Source of the DNA: Myxococcus eversor
GTDB lineage: Bacteria > Myxococcota > Myxococcia > Myxococcales > Myxococcaceae
Length of the DNA stretch: 64,000 bases
Assembly: GCF_010894455.1 (NCBI RefSeq)
Contig: NZ_JAAIXY010000006.1
Span: 310,001-374,000 of the forward strand
Direction: 5' to 3'
The position numbers were made by a program, and so were the translations under genes. The notes below the pieces were generated by a model. It was not told where the DNA came from, did not search any database, and saw only the letters and a program-made list of their open reading frames with translations. This document shows, piece after piece, positions 26,301 through 34,398 of the stretch; position 1 is the stretch's first letter, and the number at the start of each line of letters is the position of its first letter.

Positions 26301-26567
26301 CCCAACGGCCTCTTGGACGTGTACGTTCTGGTCAACGACCAGAAGGTCTACTTCAAGGGCGTGGACCCGAAGGGTGGCGAGCCGAACACCCTGAAGTTCT
26401 CCACCGAGTTCAACCTCAAGGAAGGCAACAACAACGTGCTGGTGGTGGCTCGCGAGAGCACCGACTTCGCCAGCCGCCGCACCCTGGTCATCCGCCGCCG
26501 TCCGGCGGAGGTGGCCCAGAAGGTCACCGGCCAGAGCCCCGGTGGGGTGAAGCCGCAGCCGCAGTAG
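23325..26567 (+). CDS. Carboxy-terminal-processing protease (S41) with long C-terminal extension
   Basis: A 1080-residue exported protease. After a signal/anchor helix (residues 5-25) comes an N-terminal helical segment, then a PDZ domain (about 195-290, GGLGFVIQ...KTPAHRSGIQKDDRIKKI) and the S41 catalytic core. The Ser/Lys dyad is Ser399 in NAGSASASEI and Lys424 in GRQTFGKGSVQ, 25 residues apart as in CtpA. GKGSVQVLYDFPDDSALKLTIAKY completes the core. Residues about 540-1080, as long again as the protease, contain CARDB-like beta domains, a DDCASCNGDGTVQRGE motif and an SH3b-like piece. ATG at 23325 or 23334 could serve; no strong ribosome-binding site. Ends before a terminator. Confidence 0.9.
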   Translation: MNHMPRFLRRIAAVAVLLGAWALVGNHRAPIPLMMGAAEAGQGQGTWDGSLPSAKGEKAPHDLNSLRVLTKVILYVKENYVDPKRIKPKEMMISSLEYVEKSVPDVLVDGNPETGKLSVNVNGKTREFDIGHVDSLWKMSFALKDVFDFLSKNMRPIEDTRDIEYAAVNGMLSTLDPHSVLLRPELYREMKLSTKGEFGGLGFVIQMREGNLTVVKVLPKTPAHRSGIQKDDRIKKIGEESTVNMDLNEAVSKLRGPVDSRITITVERDGWDKPRVMTLARAMISIESVQHKMLSGNVGYIRLKNFQGNTTRDLESALGDLRKQADAKGGFKGLVLDLRGNPGGLLEQAIQVSDTFLSTGTIVATVGLSDKLREEKRARPTEGEDTYPIAVLVNAGSASASEIVAGALKNLNRAVIIGRQTFGKGSVQVLYDFPDDSALKLTIAKYLTPGDKSIQEVGIVPDIQLVPTRVTDERVDVFASRRSMGEADLDQHFGNPDSATVAKKREDVLDREKPRESLKYLKVDPKQQEKLATAAKEEPKKDPKAVVADKAADKKPHGENDPLLDVAGQGEDLDDQLDAESQEEIKEDFEVQFARDYVLKAPAATREQQLQQGKGFIEQKRREEETRINAAIAALGVDWSAGPTPKNVQLTGTLTPTPDTKIHAGDLLEMVVTAENKGTEPLKRVRAWTESDNAFLDRREFLFGALNPGEKKSWKVKVRLPKDLTSRRDDVTVRFFDDQGALPETRVSELNFAELPRPSFAFNWQVVDDCASCNGDGTVQRGETVAVLLDVTNVGPGVAMDSFTQIKNGGDANIFIEKGRFKLGELKAGETKTARFQVEVKKGYKGDTFPLKLAIIDEPLEEFVMEKMELPVKDAAVATLEAKKGAVRVTEKTEVFGSPVEGARTVAKLNATAVLPVEAANKGFYRVELEKGRFGFVRAQDAKEVKAGKPTAPKLAWTTTRRPPDIKLDADPSAGGLVANGEKFTLSGVVTDPNGLLDVYVLVNDQKVYFKGVDPKGGEPNTLKFSTEFNLKEGNNNVLVVARESTDFASRRTLVIRRRPAEVAQKVTGQSPGGVKPQPQ

Positions 26568-26595
26568 GCGTCTGACGACACGCGGCGCCGCCTTC

Positions 26596-26649
26596 CGGGC
26601 GGCCCCTCCGGTGGGTCCTCTTCAAGAGACTCGTCGGAAGGGCCGCCCG
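26596..26649 (+). terminator. Factor-independent terminator after S41 protease gene
   Basis: GGGCGGCCC (26597-26605) pairs with GGGCCGCCC (26640-26648), extended by one C-G pair, and a GTTTTGTT run follows. The 34-nt loop can itself fold partly. It lies 28 bases past the stop codon. Confidence 0.5.
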
Positions 26650-26737
26650 TTTTGTTGACGCTCCTCGCGGGCTGGCGTTAGCGTCCGCCGCTGTGGGGCG
26701 CCCCCGGCCGGCGGGTTCCCGGGAGGCGGTGACTCGA

Positions 26738-27649
26738 ATGCGGACGTTCAGTCGGTGGCTCGCCCTGGCGGCGTGTGTCTCGGGAGCGACCGCATACGCG
26801 GACGACAACGACCTGCGCATCTCGGACTTTGGTGATCCGAATGCGGCGGATGGCTCCAACGCCGCCGCCAACGCGAACTTCCGCGCCTTCGCCCGCGTCA
26901 TGGGCGCCGCGATCACCTCGGCGAACCTGATGCCGCCGGAGACGACGGGGCACTCGGCCTGGGCCATCAACGCGGAGCTGTCCGTGGTGTCGCTGCCGGA
27001 CAGCGTGCGCATCCCCACGGAGAACGTGGACCAGCCCTCCACGGTGCTCATCCCCTCCTTCCACGTGCGCAAGGGCCTGCCCTTCTCGCTGGAGCTGGGC
27101 GGGCGCGTGGGCTGGGTGGAGAAGAGCAGCCAGGTGGTGGCCACCGGCGAGGTGAAGTGGGCCGTCAACGAGGGCTTCACGTGGCTCCCGGACGTGAGCG
27201 TGCGCGGGCACGCGACGAAGCTGTTCGGCGCCCGGGACCTGAGCCTGACGGTGATGGGCCTGGACATCGGCGTGGGCAAGCAGTTCCCGCTGGGCGGCAT
27301 GGTGACGCTGACGCCCTACGGTGGCCTGGACCTGGGCTTCGTCGGAGCCACCACCAGCCGCCTCGATTTCGACCCGACGCGCGACTACGAGGACTCGCTC
27401 GGCAACGACTCGCGCGAGGCGCTGGACGGCACGGCCAACTACGCGAAGGTGTCCTTCGGCGACAACGTGAATCAGCGCATCTACGGCGGCGTGCGCTTCA
27501 TCGGCGGCGTGCTCCAGTTGGGCGCGGAGCTGTCGCTCACCCGCACCGGCAGCGTCGAGACGCCTCGCGCGGACAATCCGAACGCGCTCGAGGACCGGGG
27601 CCTGCCCGCGGTGTTCGCCTTCAGCACCACGCTGGGCCTGGACTTCTAG
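26738..27649 (+). CDS. Predicted outer-membrane beta-barrel protein
   Basis: A 303-residue exported protein. Residues 1-20 form a signal peptide (cleavage after AYA). The mature chain begins with an Asp/Asn-rich segment and continues with alternating strands (AWAINAELSVVSLPD, LELGGRVGWVEKSS, VVATGEVKWAVNEG, LTVMGLDIGVGKQF, LTPYGGLDLGFVGA, QRIYGGVRFIGGVLQLGAELSLTR) and a C-terminal Phe (TLGLDF). This is the pattern of a porin-like barrel of unknown substrate. The ATG at 26738 follows a GGGAGG ribosome-binding site by eleven bases. It converges on the GDPD gene with a 10-bp gap. Confidence 0.8.
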   Translation: MRTFSRWLALAACVSGATAYADDNDLRISDFGDPNAADGSNAAANANFRAFARVMGAAITSANLMPPETTGHSAWAINAELSVVSLPDSVRIPTENVDQPSTVLIPSFHVRKGLPFSLELGGRVGWVEKSSQVVATGEVKWAVNEGFTWLPDVSVRGHATKLFGARDLSLTVMGLDIGVGKQFPLGGMVTLTPYGGLDLGFVGATTSRLDFDPTRDYEDSLGNDSREALDGTANYAKVSFGDNVNQRIYGGVRFIGGVLQLGAELSLTRTGSVETPRADNPNALEDRGLPAVFAFSTTLGLDF

Positions 27650-27659
27650 GCGCGGGCGG

Positions 27660-28385
27660 TCAGGCCGCGGCGCGCAGGGCCTCTCGCAGCGCGCCGGGCC
27701 GGTTGGTGATGAGGTAGCTGACGCCCATCTGCTCCAGCGCGCGGGCCTTCGTGGCGTCGTCCACCGTCCAGGTGGCCACCCGCAGCCCCGCGGCGCGCCA
27801 GGTGGCGACCCGCTCCGGAGTGCAGTCCTCGTAGTAGGGGTGCACCGAGTGGGACGAGACGAGCGGGCTCACCGCGTACGCGTGCACGCCCCAGCGCCGG
27901 TCCGGGTCGATGAGGTAGCCCCGCCGCAGCTCGGGCGCGACGGCGAGCAGGCGGAAGAGGCACAGCGGGTTGAAGCTGGAGATGACCACGCGCTCGGCCA
28001 GCCCCAGGCGACGCACCAGCTCCGCCACCTTCCGGGAGAGGCCGTCGTCGTCGAACCGGTCGCACTTCAGCTCGATGTTGACGACGAACTGCGACGGCAG
28101 CGCCTCCAGCACCTCCTCCAGCAAGGGGATGCGCGCCGGAGCGAAGCCCAGCGCCGTCCCCACGTCCGCGCGGCGCAGCTTCCACCAGGGCGTGTGGCGC
28201 ACCTCCCAGGGAAGGCGCGCCAGGCGCTCCAGCCGCTCGTCGTGGCAGACGACTACCTCGCCCGAGCCGCACACCATGGCATCCAGCTCCACGCCGTCGG
28301 CCCCCTGCCGGGCGGCCTCCGTGAAGGCTTCCAGGGTGTTCTCGGGGGCGTCGGCGGAGGCGCCTCGGTGGGCAAGCAGGAGCAT
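27660..28385 (-). CDS. Glycerophosphodiester phosphodiesterase
   Basis: A 241-residue TIM-barrel enzyme that hydrolyses glycerophosphodiesters to glycerol-3-phosphate and an alcohol. The GDPD motifs are intact: AHRGASADAPENT at residues 5-17 (catalytic His6), VELD near 34 (metal Glu/Asp) and CHDERLER near 48 (second His). Later strands include NIELKC, the Glu-containing metal ligand, and VATWTVDD. No signal peptide, so it acts in the cytosol, in lipid turnover or phosphate salvage. Single-gene unit. Confidence 0.93.
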   Translation of the reverse strand: MLLLAHRGASADAPENTLEAFTEAARQGADGVELDAMVCGSGEVVVCHDERLERLARLPWEVRHTPWWKLRRADVGTALGFAPARIPLLEEVLEALPSQFVVNIELKCDRFDDDGLSRKVAELVRRLGLAERVVISSFNPLCLFRLLAVAPELRRGYLIDPDRRWGVHAYAVSPLVSSHSVHPYYEDCTPERVATWRAAGLRVATWTVDDATKARALEQMGVSYLITNRPGALREALRAAA

Positions 28386-28497
28386 GGGCTCAGTGTGCGC
28401 TGGATGAGCCTTCCCGCGCAGCAGAAGTGCGGACGGGCGTCAGCGGGTGGACGCGCGGCTTGCCTCCCCTACCCCTTTGCTGCACTCTGAGTTCATC

Positions 28498-28725
28498 ATG
28501 TTGGGCCTTCACCTCGGCGAAATCATCCTCCTCGGCTTCATCCTGCTGGTGGTCTTCTCGGCCGCCCGGATGGGCCAGCTCGGCAACGCGGTGGGCAAGT
28601 TCGTCTACTCGTTCCGCAAGGCCTCCAAGGGCGAGGACCTGGTCGACGCGAAGTCGCTGCCGTCCTCGCGCCGGGGCTCCACGGACGCCGAGTTCAGCGA
28701 GCCGGATTCAACGCGTCGCCGCTAG
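28498..28725 (+). CDS. tatA: TatA/E-like twin-arginine translocase subunit
   Basis: A 75-residue protein with one N-terminal membrane helix (residues 4-22, LHLGEIILLGFILLVVF), a short hinge, an amphipathic helix (MGQLGNAVGKFVYSFRKA) and a charged tail, the TatA/TatE layout. The usual Phe-Gly hinge reads Phe-Ser here. TatA oligomers form the pore for folded Tat substrates. No tatB or tatC is next to it, so it would be an isolated copy. ATG at 28498; no clear ribosome-binding site. Confidence 0.82.
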   Translation: MLGLHLGEIILLGFILLVVFSAARMGQLGNAVGKFVYSFRKASKGEDLVDAKSLPSSRRGSTDAEFSEPDSTRRR

Positions 28726-28753
28726 TCCGCCCGCCTCCTCTTTTCGCCGCCAT

Positions 28754-29563
28754 TCAGTCGTGCAGGTGACGGGTTCCGCTCGCGGGCTCGGACGCTTCCT
28801 CCGGCGCGGGCTGAAGCGAGGCCGCCCCTTCCGCCAGCAGTCGCGCGGCCTGCTCCCTCAGGGACAGGTGCAGCCCGGCGCTCGCGTGGAGCTCGCGCAA
28901 GTCACTGGTGTTGAGCAGCGGAACGATTTTCGCGCCGATTTCGGGGGGCAGGTACGGGTTGAAGACGAGCGCGCGGCGCACCGTGTGGCGCACGGACCAG
29001 CGGGGAGAGCGCCAGATTTCCAGCAGCGGCTCCGGGCGGGCCGGACGGCGGGCGGCGATGCGCACCACCAGGTCCTCGGTGAGGCGCGGGTTGATGAGGA
29101 CGTTGCGCAGCACGGACGGGTTGCTGACGGTGGCCAGGCGGGACAGCGTGTCCGGGTCTCTCGTGAGCCGGGCCTGCTGCTTGAGGTGCCCCAGTGACTG
29201 GGAGAAGGCGTTGGCGTCCGCGCGCGCGGCGGCGTCCGGGTTCATCTCCCGCTTCGCGGGGCCTTGCGCGAACAGGTCCGCCACCGTGTCGAGCGCCTGC
29301 ACATGCGCGAGCCTGCGCAGCTCGGTGACGTGGGGGATGTGCTCCGCCTCCTGCGCCAGCGCGGCCAGGAAGTCGGACAGCACACAGGTGGCGGGCTCCC
29401 AGCCCTGACGCGAGAGGGAGATGAGGTGCCCCACCAGCTCGTTCGCGTCGAACGGGTCGCCGCGAGACAGCTCCCTCGCGGCGGCCTTGCGGCGCACCTC
29501 GGCGCCTCCACCCAGGGCGTGGAGGAACCTGGCGACGTTGCGTGCGTCGTCCAACGAGGGCAT
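28754..29563 (-). CDS. Helical-repeat protein downstream of zinc-ribbon gene
   Basis: A 269-residue soluble protein of unknown function. Residues 130-230 are built of HEAT/leucine-rich-variant-like helical repeats: [53 protein letters not shown] and [14 protein letters not shown]. The recurring N-P-x-L-x-x-E motif is common in DUF2330/DUF2336-like myxobacterial proteins. The start lies five bases after the stop of the large zinc-ribbon gene, so the two form an operon. No signal peptide or membrane helix. Confidence 0.72.
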   Translation of the reverse strand: MPSLDDARNVARFLHALGGGAEVRRKAAARELSRGDPFDANELVGHLISLSRQGWEPATCVLSDFLAALAQEAEHIPHVTELRRLAHVQALDTVADLFAQGPAKREMNPDAAARADANAFSQSLGHLKQQARLTRDPDTLSRLATVSNPSVLRNVLINPRLTEDLVVRIAARRPARPEPLLEIWRSPRWSVRHTVRRALVFNPYLPPEIGAKIVPLLNTSDLRELHASAGLHLSLREQAARLLAEGAASLQPAPEEASEPASGTRHLHD

Positions 29564-29568
29564 GGCGC

Positions 29569-32268
29569 TTACTCCGTGGGCGCGGCCTGGGCGGGTGCCT
29601 GGGAAGGCACGGCCTCCGTGGGGGCGGGGACGGCCTCGGCGGCGGGCGCTGGGACGGCCTCCACCGAGACTTCGAGCCGGAAGCTCCCGAGGGCCGCCGG
29701 ATACTCATGGAACACGAGGAGGAAGGGCGCGCGGGCCCCGGGCGCGACGGAGGCTGCTCCCGCGTCCAGGCGCTTGCGCAGGGCTTGAGCCGCCTCCGCG
29801 TTGCCCACGGCGTGAAGCTCCTCGGGAGTGGCCACCAGGCCCGCGAGCCCCTCGACGGAGCGCACGCGCTGGTCACCGTCGAAGAGCGCGCCGCGCACGC
29901 GGACATGGGTCGCCGCGCCGGTCCGGTTCTCCACGTCGCCCCGGATGAAGAAGAGCGGGCGTCCAGACTGCGTCTCGTACAGGCCGTTGGAGACGTCGAG
30001 CGCCACCAGCGGCTTGGGCTCGGGGACGAAGAGGGCGCGCAGGCTTTCGGGCGACAGCACCGACAGGTCCAGTCGCCCTTCGCTCAGATAGACGCTGCCC
30101 ACCGCGCCCAGTCCCACCACGAGCGCGGCGGCCACCACGAGGTTGACGAGCAGCGCCGTCACCTTGCGCGCGCGGCTCGGCGGGCGGCCCTGGGGGATTC
30201 CGACGTCCTCCGGCCGGGCCGTGGGCTTGGCCACGGAGACCACGGGCGCGGTGGACATCTGCGGATCCAACTCGAGGACCTCGCGCTGCCCCACCCCTGC
30301 CCCGCCAATGCGGCCGAGGGTGACGCCACCGAAGTCCAGGCCCTCGTCCGGAGGAGGAACGTCGTCCAGGAGCGAGCCCGCCGAGTGCGCCTGGGAGTCA
30401 TCGAGCCCGAGCGAATCATGGGACGAGGAGCCGAACAGCTCGGCGCGCCCGGTGTCGGAGGGCTGTACGCCCGCGTGCTCACCGAAGTCGCCATCCGAGG
30501 CGTGGCCGAACAGGTCCTGGGCATCGGGAGGTGAAGCGGGGCCCAGGCCGGCGGACGGCTGTGGCGGACGACCGGGCTTCGTCGCGTCGTCGAGGTCGAG
30601 TGACGCGAATGGATCCGCGCCACTCGGCGCCGCCTGAAGCGGAGGACGACCGGGCACCGTCGCATCGCCGAGGTCGAGTGACGCGAACGGGTCCGCGCCA
30701 CTGGGGGCCGCCTGCGGCGGAGGACGGCCGGGCTTCGTCGCGTCGTCGAGGTCGAGAGATGCGAACGGGTCCGCGTCGCTCGGCGCGGCCTGAAGCGGAG
30801 GACGGCCGGGGACCGTCGCGTCTTCGGGCGCGGAGTACGGCGCCGCGCCGCCAGCCGGACGTGCCGACGGGGCGGCCCCCTGGTGAGGAGGACGCCCAGG
30901 CAAGGTCCCGCCCTCGGTCCCCAGGAAGGCGGCTCCCGACTGGGCGGCACGCGCGGGCGATGCGGTGAGTGGAGCTCCCGCCGAAACCCCACGGGGCGCG
31001 GATGGAGCACCCGTCGCACCCGCCAAGACTCCGGAAGGCACGGCCGCACCCGCCGGAGCGGCACGAGGCGCGGATGCGGCCCCAGGTACTCCCGGCCGGG
31101 GCGCGGAGCCGAGCGGCGCTCGCACGTCGGAAGCAGGCACACCCGCGGCGGCCGCACGCTGCGCGGGAGCTTGCGCCACAGCGGCACGAGCACCCGGCGG
31201 AGCCCCGGTCGCGGCGGGCGGAGCACTCGGAAGGGCCCCACGCGCGGGGGGCGCCGACGAAGAGAACGGAGGCTGTCCCGTCATCGTCGCGTCGTCGATG
31301 TCGATGGACGCGAACGGATCCTCCTCCGCACTGGGTGGAGCCGGCGGAGCCTGGACCGGCGGGCTCCCTGTCACCGTCGCGTCGTCGATGTCGATGGACG
31401 CGAACGGATCCTCCTCCACGCTGGGAGGAGCAGGAGGCGGAGCCACCCGCGCGGCGGGAGCCACGGGTCGACGGTCGGCGATGCTCGGCCCCGTCACGGG
31501 CGCGGGCAGTGAGTCGAATGGATCCTCCGCCCCTCCCGGCATCGGAGCGGACATGAAGTCCGCGAACGGGTCGTCCTCGCCAGGCCCCAGTGAGCCTGGT
31601 GCTGCCCCTCCACCCTGGCGCAGCGCGGCGGGCGGAGGCGGCGGCATGGGCCGACGCGTCATCGCACCCGGTGACGCACCGCGAGGCGAAGCGACTCCCG
31701 GGCCCGAACCACCTGGCAGGGGCACCGCGCCCGAGAACATCGCCGCGCCTTCGTCGACGGGAGGCGGCACCGCGCCACCGTACAGCCCGGTCGATGTGTC
31801 CACTGGTGGACGAACGGCCTCGGGCGGTGCGGGCAAGGGAACAGCGCCCCCATTGCGCGCCGTGCCGGCGCCGGGCGACTCCGGGGCCTGGAGCGGCGGC
31901 CGAGGCATCGGACCGATGCGGGTGGGCTCGCGGAAGACTCCGTCGTCGAGCTCCCCATCCATGCTGTTCCAGGAGGGATTTCCAGACGACGCGGGCTCCG
32001 TGCGCGTGGCGGCGACGCCCTGGGCGAAGAAGCCGGGCCGTGTGACTTCCACGCCTTTCGGGTCTGGAGCGGCTCCGAACTCAGCGAACGGGTCGGCCTG
32101 CCCGGCCGAGGAGGGAGGCGAGGACGCACCGGCATCCTCCCCGCCATGTTCGCGGGTGACGCGGAACGTGTTCTGACATTTGGTGCAGCGGACCTTGACC
32201 CCCTTTTCGGTCACCTTCTCGTCGGGGATCTTGAACCGTGTCTGGCACCGCGCGCACTTGACGATCAT
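29569..32268 (-). CDS. Zinc-ribbon protein with repeated DPF motifs and C-terminal DUF3426-like domain
   Basis: An 899-residue membrane protein. Residues 1-35 are an MJ0042/zf-ribbon finger with Cys5, Cys8, Cys28 and Cys31, followed by about 650 residues of Pro/Ala/Gly-rich disordered sequence holding eight Asp-Pro-Phe motifs. One membrane helix (about 700-725, [18 protein letters not shown]) precedes a beta-rich outside domain of DUF3426 type ([20 protein letters not shown]) and an Ala/Pro tail. The overall plan (cytosolic zinc finger, long tail, one helix) resembles myxobacterial GltJ/AgmX-like proteins, but I do not see a GYF or TonB domain. First gene of a two-gene operon. Confidence 0.82.
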   Translation of the reverse strand: MIVKCARCQTRFKIPDEKVTEKGVKVRCTKCQNTFRVTREHGGEDAGASSPPSSAGQADPFAEFGAAPDPKGVEVTRPGFFAQGVAATRTEPASSGNPSWNSMDGELDDGVFREPTRIGPMPRPPLQAPESPGAGTARNGGAVPLPAPPEAVRPPVDTSTGLYGGAVPPPVDEGAAMFSGAVPLPGGSGPGVASPRGASPGAMTRRPMPPPPPAALRQGGGAAPGSLGPGEDDPFADFMSAPMPGGAEDPFDSLPAPVTGPSIADRRPVAPAARVAPPPAPPSVEEDPFASIDIDDATVTGSPPVQAPPAPPSAEEDPFASIDIDDATMTGQPPFSSSAPPARGALPSAPPAATGAPPGARAAVAQAPAQRAAAAGVPASDVRAPLGSAPRPGVPGAASAPRAAPAGAAVPSGVLAGATGAPSAPRGVSAGAPLTASPARAAQSGAAFLGTEGGTLPGRPPHQGAAPSARPAGGAAPYSAPEDATVPGRPPLQAAPSDADPFASLDLDDATKPGRPPPQAAPSGADPFASLDLGDATVPGRPPLQAAPSGADPFASLDLDDATKPGRPPQPSAGLGPASPPDAQDLFGHASDGDFGEHAGVQPSDTGRAELFGSSSHDSLGLDDSQAHSAGSLLDDVPPPDEGLDFGGVTLGRIGGAGVGQREVLELDPQMSTAPVVSVAKPTARPEDVGIPQGRPPSRARKVTALLVNLVVAAALVVGLGAVGSVYLSEGRLDLSVLSPESLRALFVPEPKPLVALDVSNGLYETQSGRPLFFIRGDVENRTGAATHVRVRGALFDGDQRVRSVEGLAGLVATPEELHAVGNAEAAQALRKRLDAGAASVAPGARAPFLLVFHEYPAALGSFRLEVSVEAVPAPAAEAVPAPTEAVPSQAPAQAAPTE
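30581..30814 (-). repeat. Three 78-bp tandem repeats
   Basis: Copies start at 30581, 30659 and 30737 with an exact 78-bp period; a fourth partial copy begins at 30815. Each encodes a 26-residue unit of the form [19 protein letters not shown]. They form part of the DPF region of the zinc-ribbon protein. Confidence 0.85.
31281..31425 (-). repeat. Two-copy 90-bp repeat
   Basis: Two nearly identical segments offset by 90 bp (31286 and 31376) encode [14 protein letters not shown] twice. They are a sister version of the 78-bp array with Ile in place of Leu, suggesting duplication from a common ancestor unit. Confidence 0.75.
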
Positions 32269-32431
32269 TCAGGCCTGGGGGCGGGGACGAGTATAGGGCC
32301 ACCGGGCGGGTACCGCGAGTCGGGTTCTCGCTGCTTGCTCGCCTCCAACCCCTCTGGTACGAGGTTCGCCCCTGCGAGACTCAGACATGGAAGCTGGCTT
32401 TGAGTCGAGCCCAAAAGGGGCGGAGAGACCG

Positions 32432-33088
32432 ATGAGCGAGGCCGAGCAAGCAGGCGCTCCGAGCAAGGAGCCGAAGATCATCAAGCGGTACACGAACCGA
32501 AAACTCTACGACACCGTGGAGAGCCGGTACGTGACGCTGGATGAGATCGCCGCGATGATCAAGGAGGGCACCGAGGTGCGGATTGTAGACAACCGCACGA
32601 AAGAAGATCTGACTTCGGTCACCCTCGCGCAGATCATCTTCGAAGAGGAGAAGAAGAAGAACCAGATGCCGCTGTCGGTGCTGCGGGAGATCATCCGCCA
32701 CCCCGGCGAATCCATCTCCGGCTTCATCCAGAAAGAGGTCACTCCCCGCGTCGCCTCCATCCGAGAGGAAGCGGAATCCCGACTCGACAAGCTCCTGCGT
32801 CGCGAGGAAGCCGCCAAGGCGGGCCTCCCCGAGACGGCCGTCGAGGAGACCCCGCAGGCCGCCGCCGATGCCGCGGGAGGCCTGTCTCCCGCCGACCTGC
32901 TGAAGGCCAGCCAGCGCGCCTTCGAGGACTGGCAGCGGAAGATCGACGAGCGCGTCAAGCACGTCGTCGAGAACCTGACCGGCAACCTCCCCGCCCTGGG
33001 CCGCGACATGCAGTCGCTCACCCAGCGGTTGGAAGAGCTGGAGAAGAAGCTCGAGCAGTTCGAGCAGCAGAAGAAGCAGGAGCCCTAG
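32432..33088 (+). CDS. phaR: Polyhydroxyalkanoate synthesis regulator PhaR-like protein
   Basis: A 218-residue protein with the PHB/PHA accumulation regulator DNA-binding domain at its N-terminus (IIKRYTNRKLYDTVESRYVT, then LDEIAAMIKEGTEVRIVDN and LTSVTLAQIIFEEE). In other bacteria this domain binds both DNA and polyhydroxyalkanoate granules and represses phasin genes. The C-terminal half is a helical region ending in a long coiled coil (LTQRLEELEKKLEQFEQQKK). ATG at 32432 follows a GGGGCGGAGAG purine run; ATG at 32387 is an alternative. Its stop codon TAG shares the palindrome CTAG with the stop of the convergent ParA gene. Confidence 0.88.
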   Translation: MSEAEQAGAPSKEPKIIKRYTNRKLYDTVESRYVTLDEIAAMIKEGTEVRIVDNRTKEDLTSVTLAQIIFEEEKKKNQMPLSVLREIIRHPGESISGFIQKEVTPRVASIREEAESRLDKLLRREEAAKAGLPETAVEETPQAAADAAGGLSPADLLKASQRAFEDWQRKIDERVKHVVENLTGNLPALGRDMQSLTQRLEELEKKLEQFEQQKKQEP

Positions 33089-33888
33089 CCGGCTCGCGGT
33101 GCCCGCTTCCGCTTCCGGGGAGCGGGCCCGCCGTGGATTTCGGCCGCGATGGCCGCCAGCATCCGCGCCCCCCGACTCCTGGGCGCGTACTCGAAGATGG
33201 TCTTCCCGTGGCTCTGCGCCTCGTCCACCTTGACGTCGTAGCCCAGGGGCGTGGTGGCCAGTGAGTCCGGGAAGTACGCCCGGAGCCGGTCCAGAATCGC
33301 CGTGGCCAGCGCCGTCTTCCGGTACAGCGTGGGCACCACCTTGGTGACGCCCAGCCCGGGACGTCCCTCCGCCTCCCCCACCTGCCGCACCGTGTCCGCC
33401 ACCTCCGCGCAGCCATCCAGCGCCAGGTACGTCAGCGCCACGGGCACCACCACCTCCGTGGCGGCGACGAGGATGTTGCGCGTGGTGAGCCCCATGGACG
33501 GCGGCGAGTCGAACACGACGGCGTCGTAGCCCGCCTCCCGGGCCGCCTCCAGCCTGTCCGCCAGCCGGTGGGCCCGTCGCGCGTCCCCCGCCACGGCGAG
33601 GGGGAAGTCCGCCATCTCCTTGTACGAGGGCAGCACGTCCAGGCCGGACACGGCCGAGGGATACACCACGTCCCGGAGGCGCACGGCGTCGTCGGTCAGC
33701 AGGTGGAAGACGTTGCGAGGCAGCGTGCGCACGTCCAGGCCCAGGGCCTTGCCGGCGTGGCCCTGGGTGTCCAGGTCCACCAGCAACACCCGCAAGTCCC
33801 GCTCCCGCGCGAGCCACGCGGCGGTGTTCACCGCCAGCGTCGTCTTGCAGGTGCCGCCCTTCTCGTTGATGAAGGCGATGCGCCGCAT
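33085..33888 (-). CDS. ParA-family ATPase
   Basis: A 267-residue P-loop ATPase of the ParA/MinD group. The deviant Walker A is KGGTCKTT at residues 10-17, with signature Lys10 and catalytic Lys15. DLDTQGHAGKALG follows as the A' motif and VVFDSPPSMG as Walker B. The C-terminus is a basic tail, RKRKRAPRAG, which could bind DNA non-specifically. ParA proteins pattern cargo on the nucleoid. No ParB or parS is visible; instead the gene upstream on the same strand, 33 bases away, encodes a phasin-like coiled-coil protein. Cargo identity is inference. Confidence 0.9.
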   Translation of the reverse strand: MRRIAFINEKGGTCKTTLAVNTAAWLARERDLRVLLVDLDTQGHAGKALGLDVRTLPRNVFHLLTDDAVRLRDVVYPSAVSGLDVLPSYKEMADFPLAVAGDARRAHRLADRLEAAREAGYDAVVFDSPPSMGLTTRNILVAATEVVVPVALTYLALDGCAEVADTVRQVGEAEGRPGLGVTKVVPTLYRKTALATAILDRLRAYFPDSLATTPLGYDVKVDEAQSHGKTIFEYAPRSRGARMLAAIAAEIHGGPAPRKRKRAPRAG

Positions 33889-33921
33889 GGGCCTTGGACT
33901 CCCCGGCTCGCTTCCGGGTGC

Positions 33922-34233
33922 TTACTTCTTCGACGACGGCGCCTTCTGCGCCAACAGGGTGTCCACCTTGCTCTCCACCGACGCGAGCAGCCGCTCCAGG
34001 TCGTCCACCTTCGAGCGAAGCTGCTCCAGGTCCGCGGTGGACGGCAGGTTCATGGCCGACAGCGCCGAGCGCAGCGCGCTGTCCAGCGTGCCCTTCGCGG
34101 CCAGCGAGCTCGACACCAGCGTCTGCACCGTCGACACGAACTTCTCGTTCGACAGGAGCTGCTGCGCCAGCTTGCCGACGCGCTCCTCGCCCGTCTCCAC
34201 GAGCTTCTTCATCACCGGGTTGTTCTTGAGCAT
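33922..34233 (-). CDS. Phasin-like small coiled-coil protein
   Basis: A 103-residue helical protein. The N-terminal part (VMKKLVETGEERVGKLAQQL, then STVQTLVSSSLAAKGTLDSAL) is amphipathic, and the C-terminal part (TADLEQLRSKVDDLERLLAS) is a coiled coil with the 'DLEQL..KVDDLE..L' pattern of PhaF/PhaI-type phasins, proteins that coat polyhydroxyalkanoate granules. The ATG at 34233 was chosen because helix 1 begins there. It lies upstream of the ParA gene in the same transcript and opposite PhaR. The phasin identity rests on pattern only; a generic coiled-coil partner of ParA is the alternative. Confidence 0.62.
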   Translation of the reverse strand: MLKNNPVMKKLVETGEERVGKLAQQLLSNEKFVSTVQTLVSSSLAAKGTLDSALRSALSAMNLPSTADLEQLRSKVDDLERLLASVESKVDTLLAQKAPSSKK

Positions 34234-34356
34234 GGGAACCAGGAGCTTCACCCGTGCGGGAGCCCCCCGCCATCGGGACGTCAGGAAAAAGACGCCGCAC
34301 TCTGCGAGGGGGCAACGCGACGTGTCAAGTTGGGCACCTCCTCCTGGCCAAACGCG

Positions 34357-34385
34357 TTGACTCCGGGAGACACGGTTCCTACGGT
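34357..34385 (+). promoter_or_regulatory. Candidate sigma-70 promoter for the ArsA pair
   Basis: TTGACT (34357-34362) and TACGGT (34380-34385) are 17 bp apart. A start near 34392 would leave only about seven bases before the ATG at 34399, which has no ribosome-binding site, so the message looks leaderless. Confidence 0.45.
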
Positions 34386-34398
34386 TCGCCGCTCTCTT

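Noticed and set aside
30560-30830. CRISPR-like array
   Set aside because: Units are 78 bp, contiguous, in frame and coding; no spacers and no cas genes.
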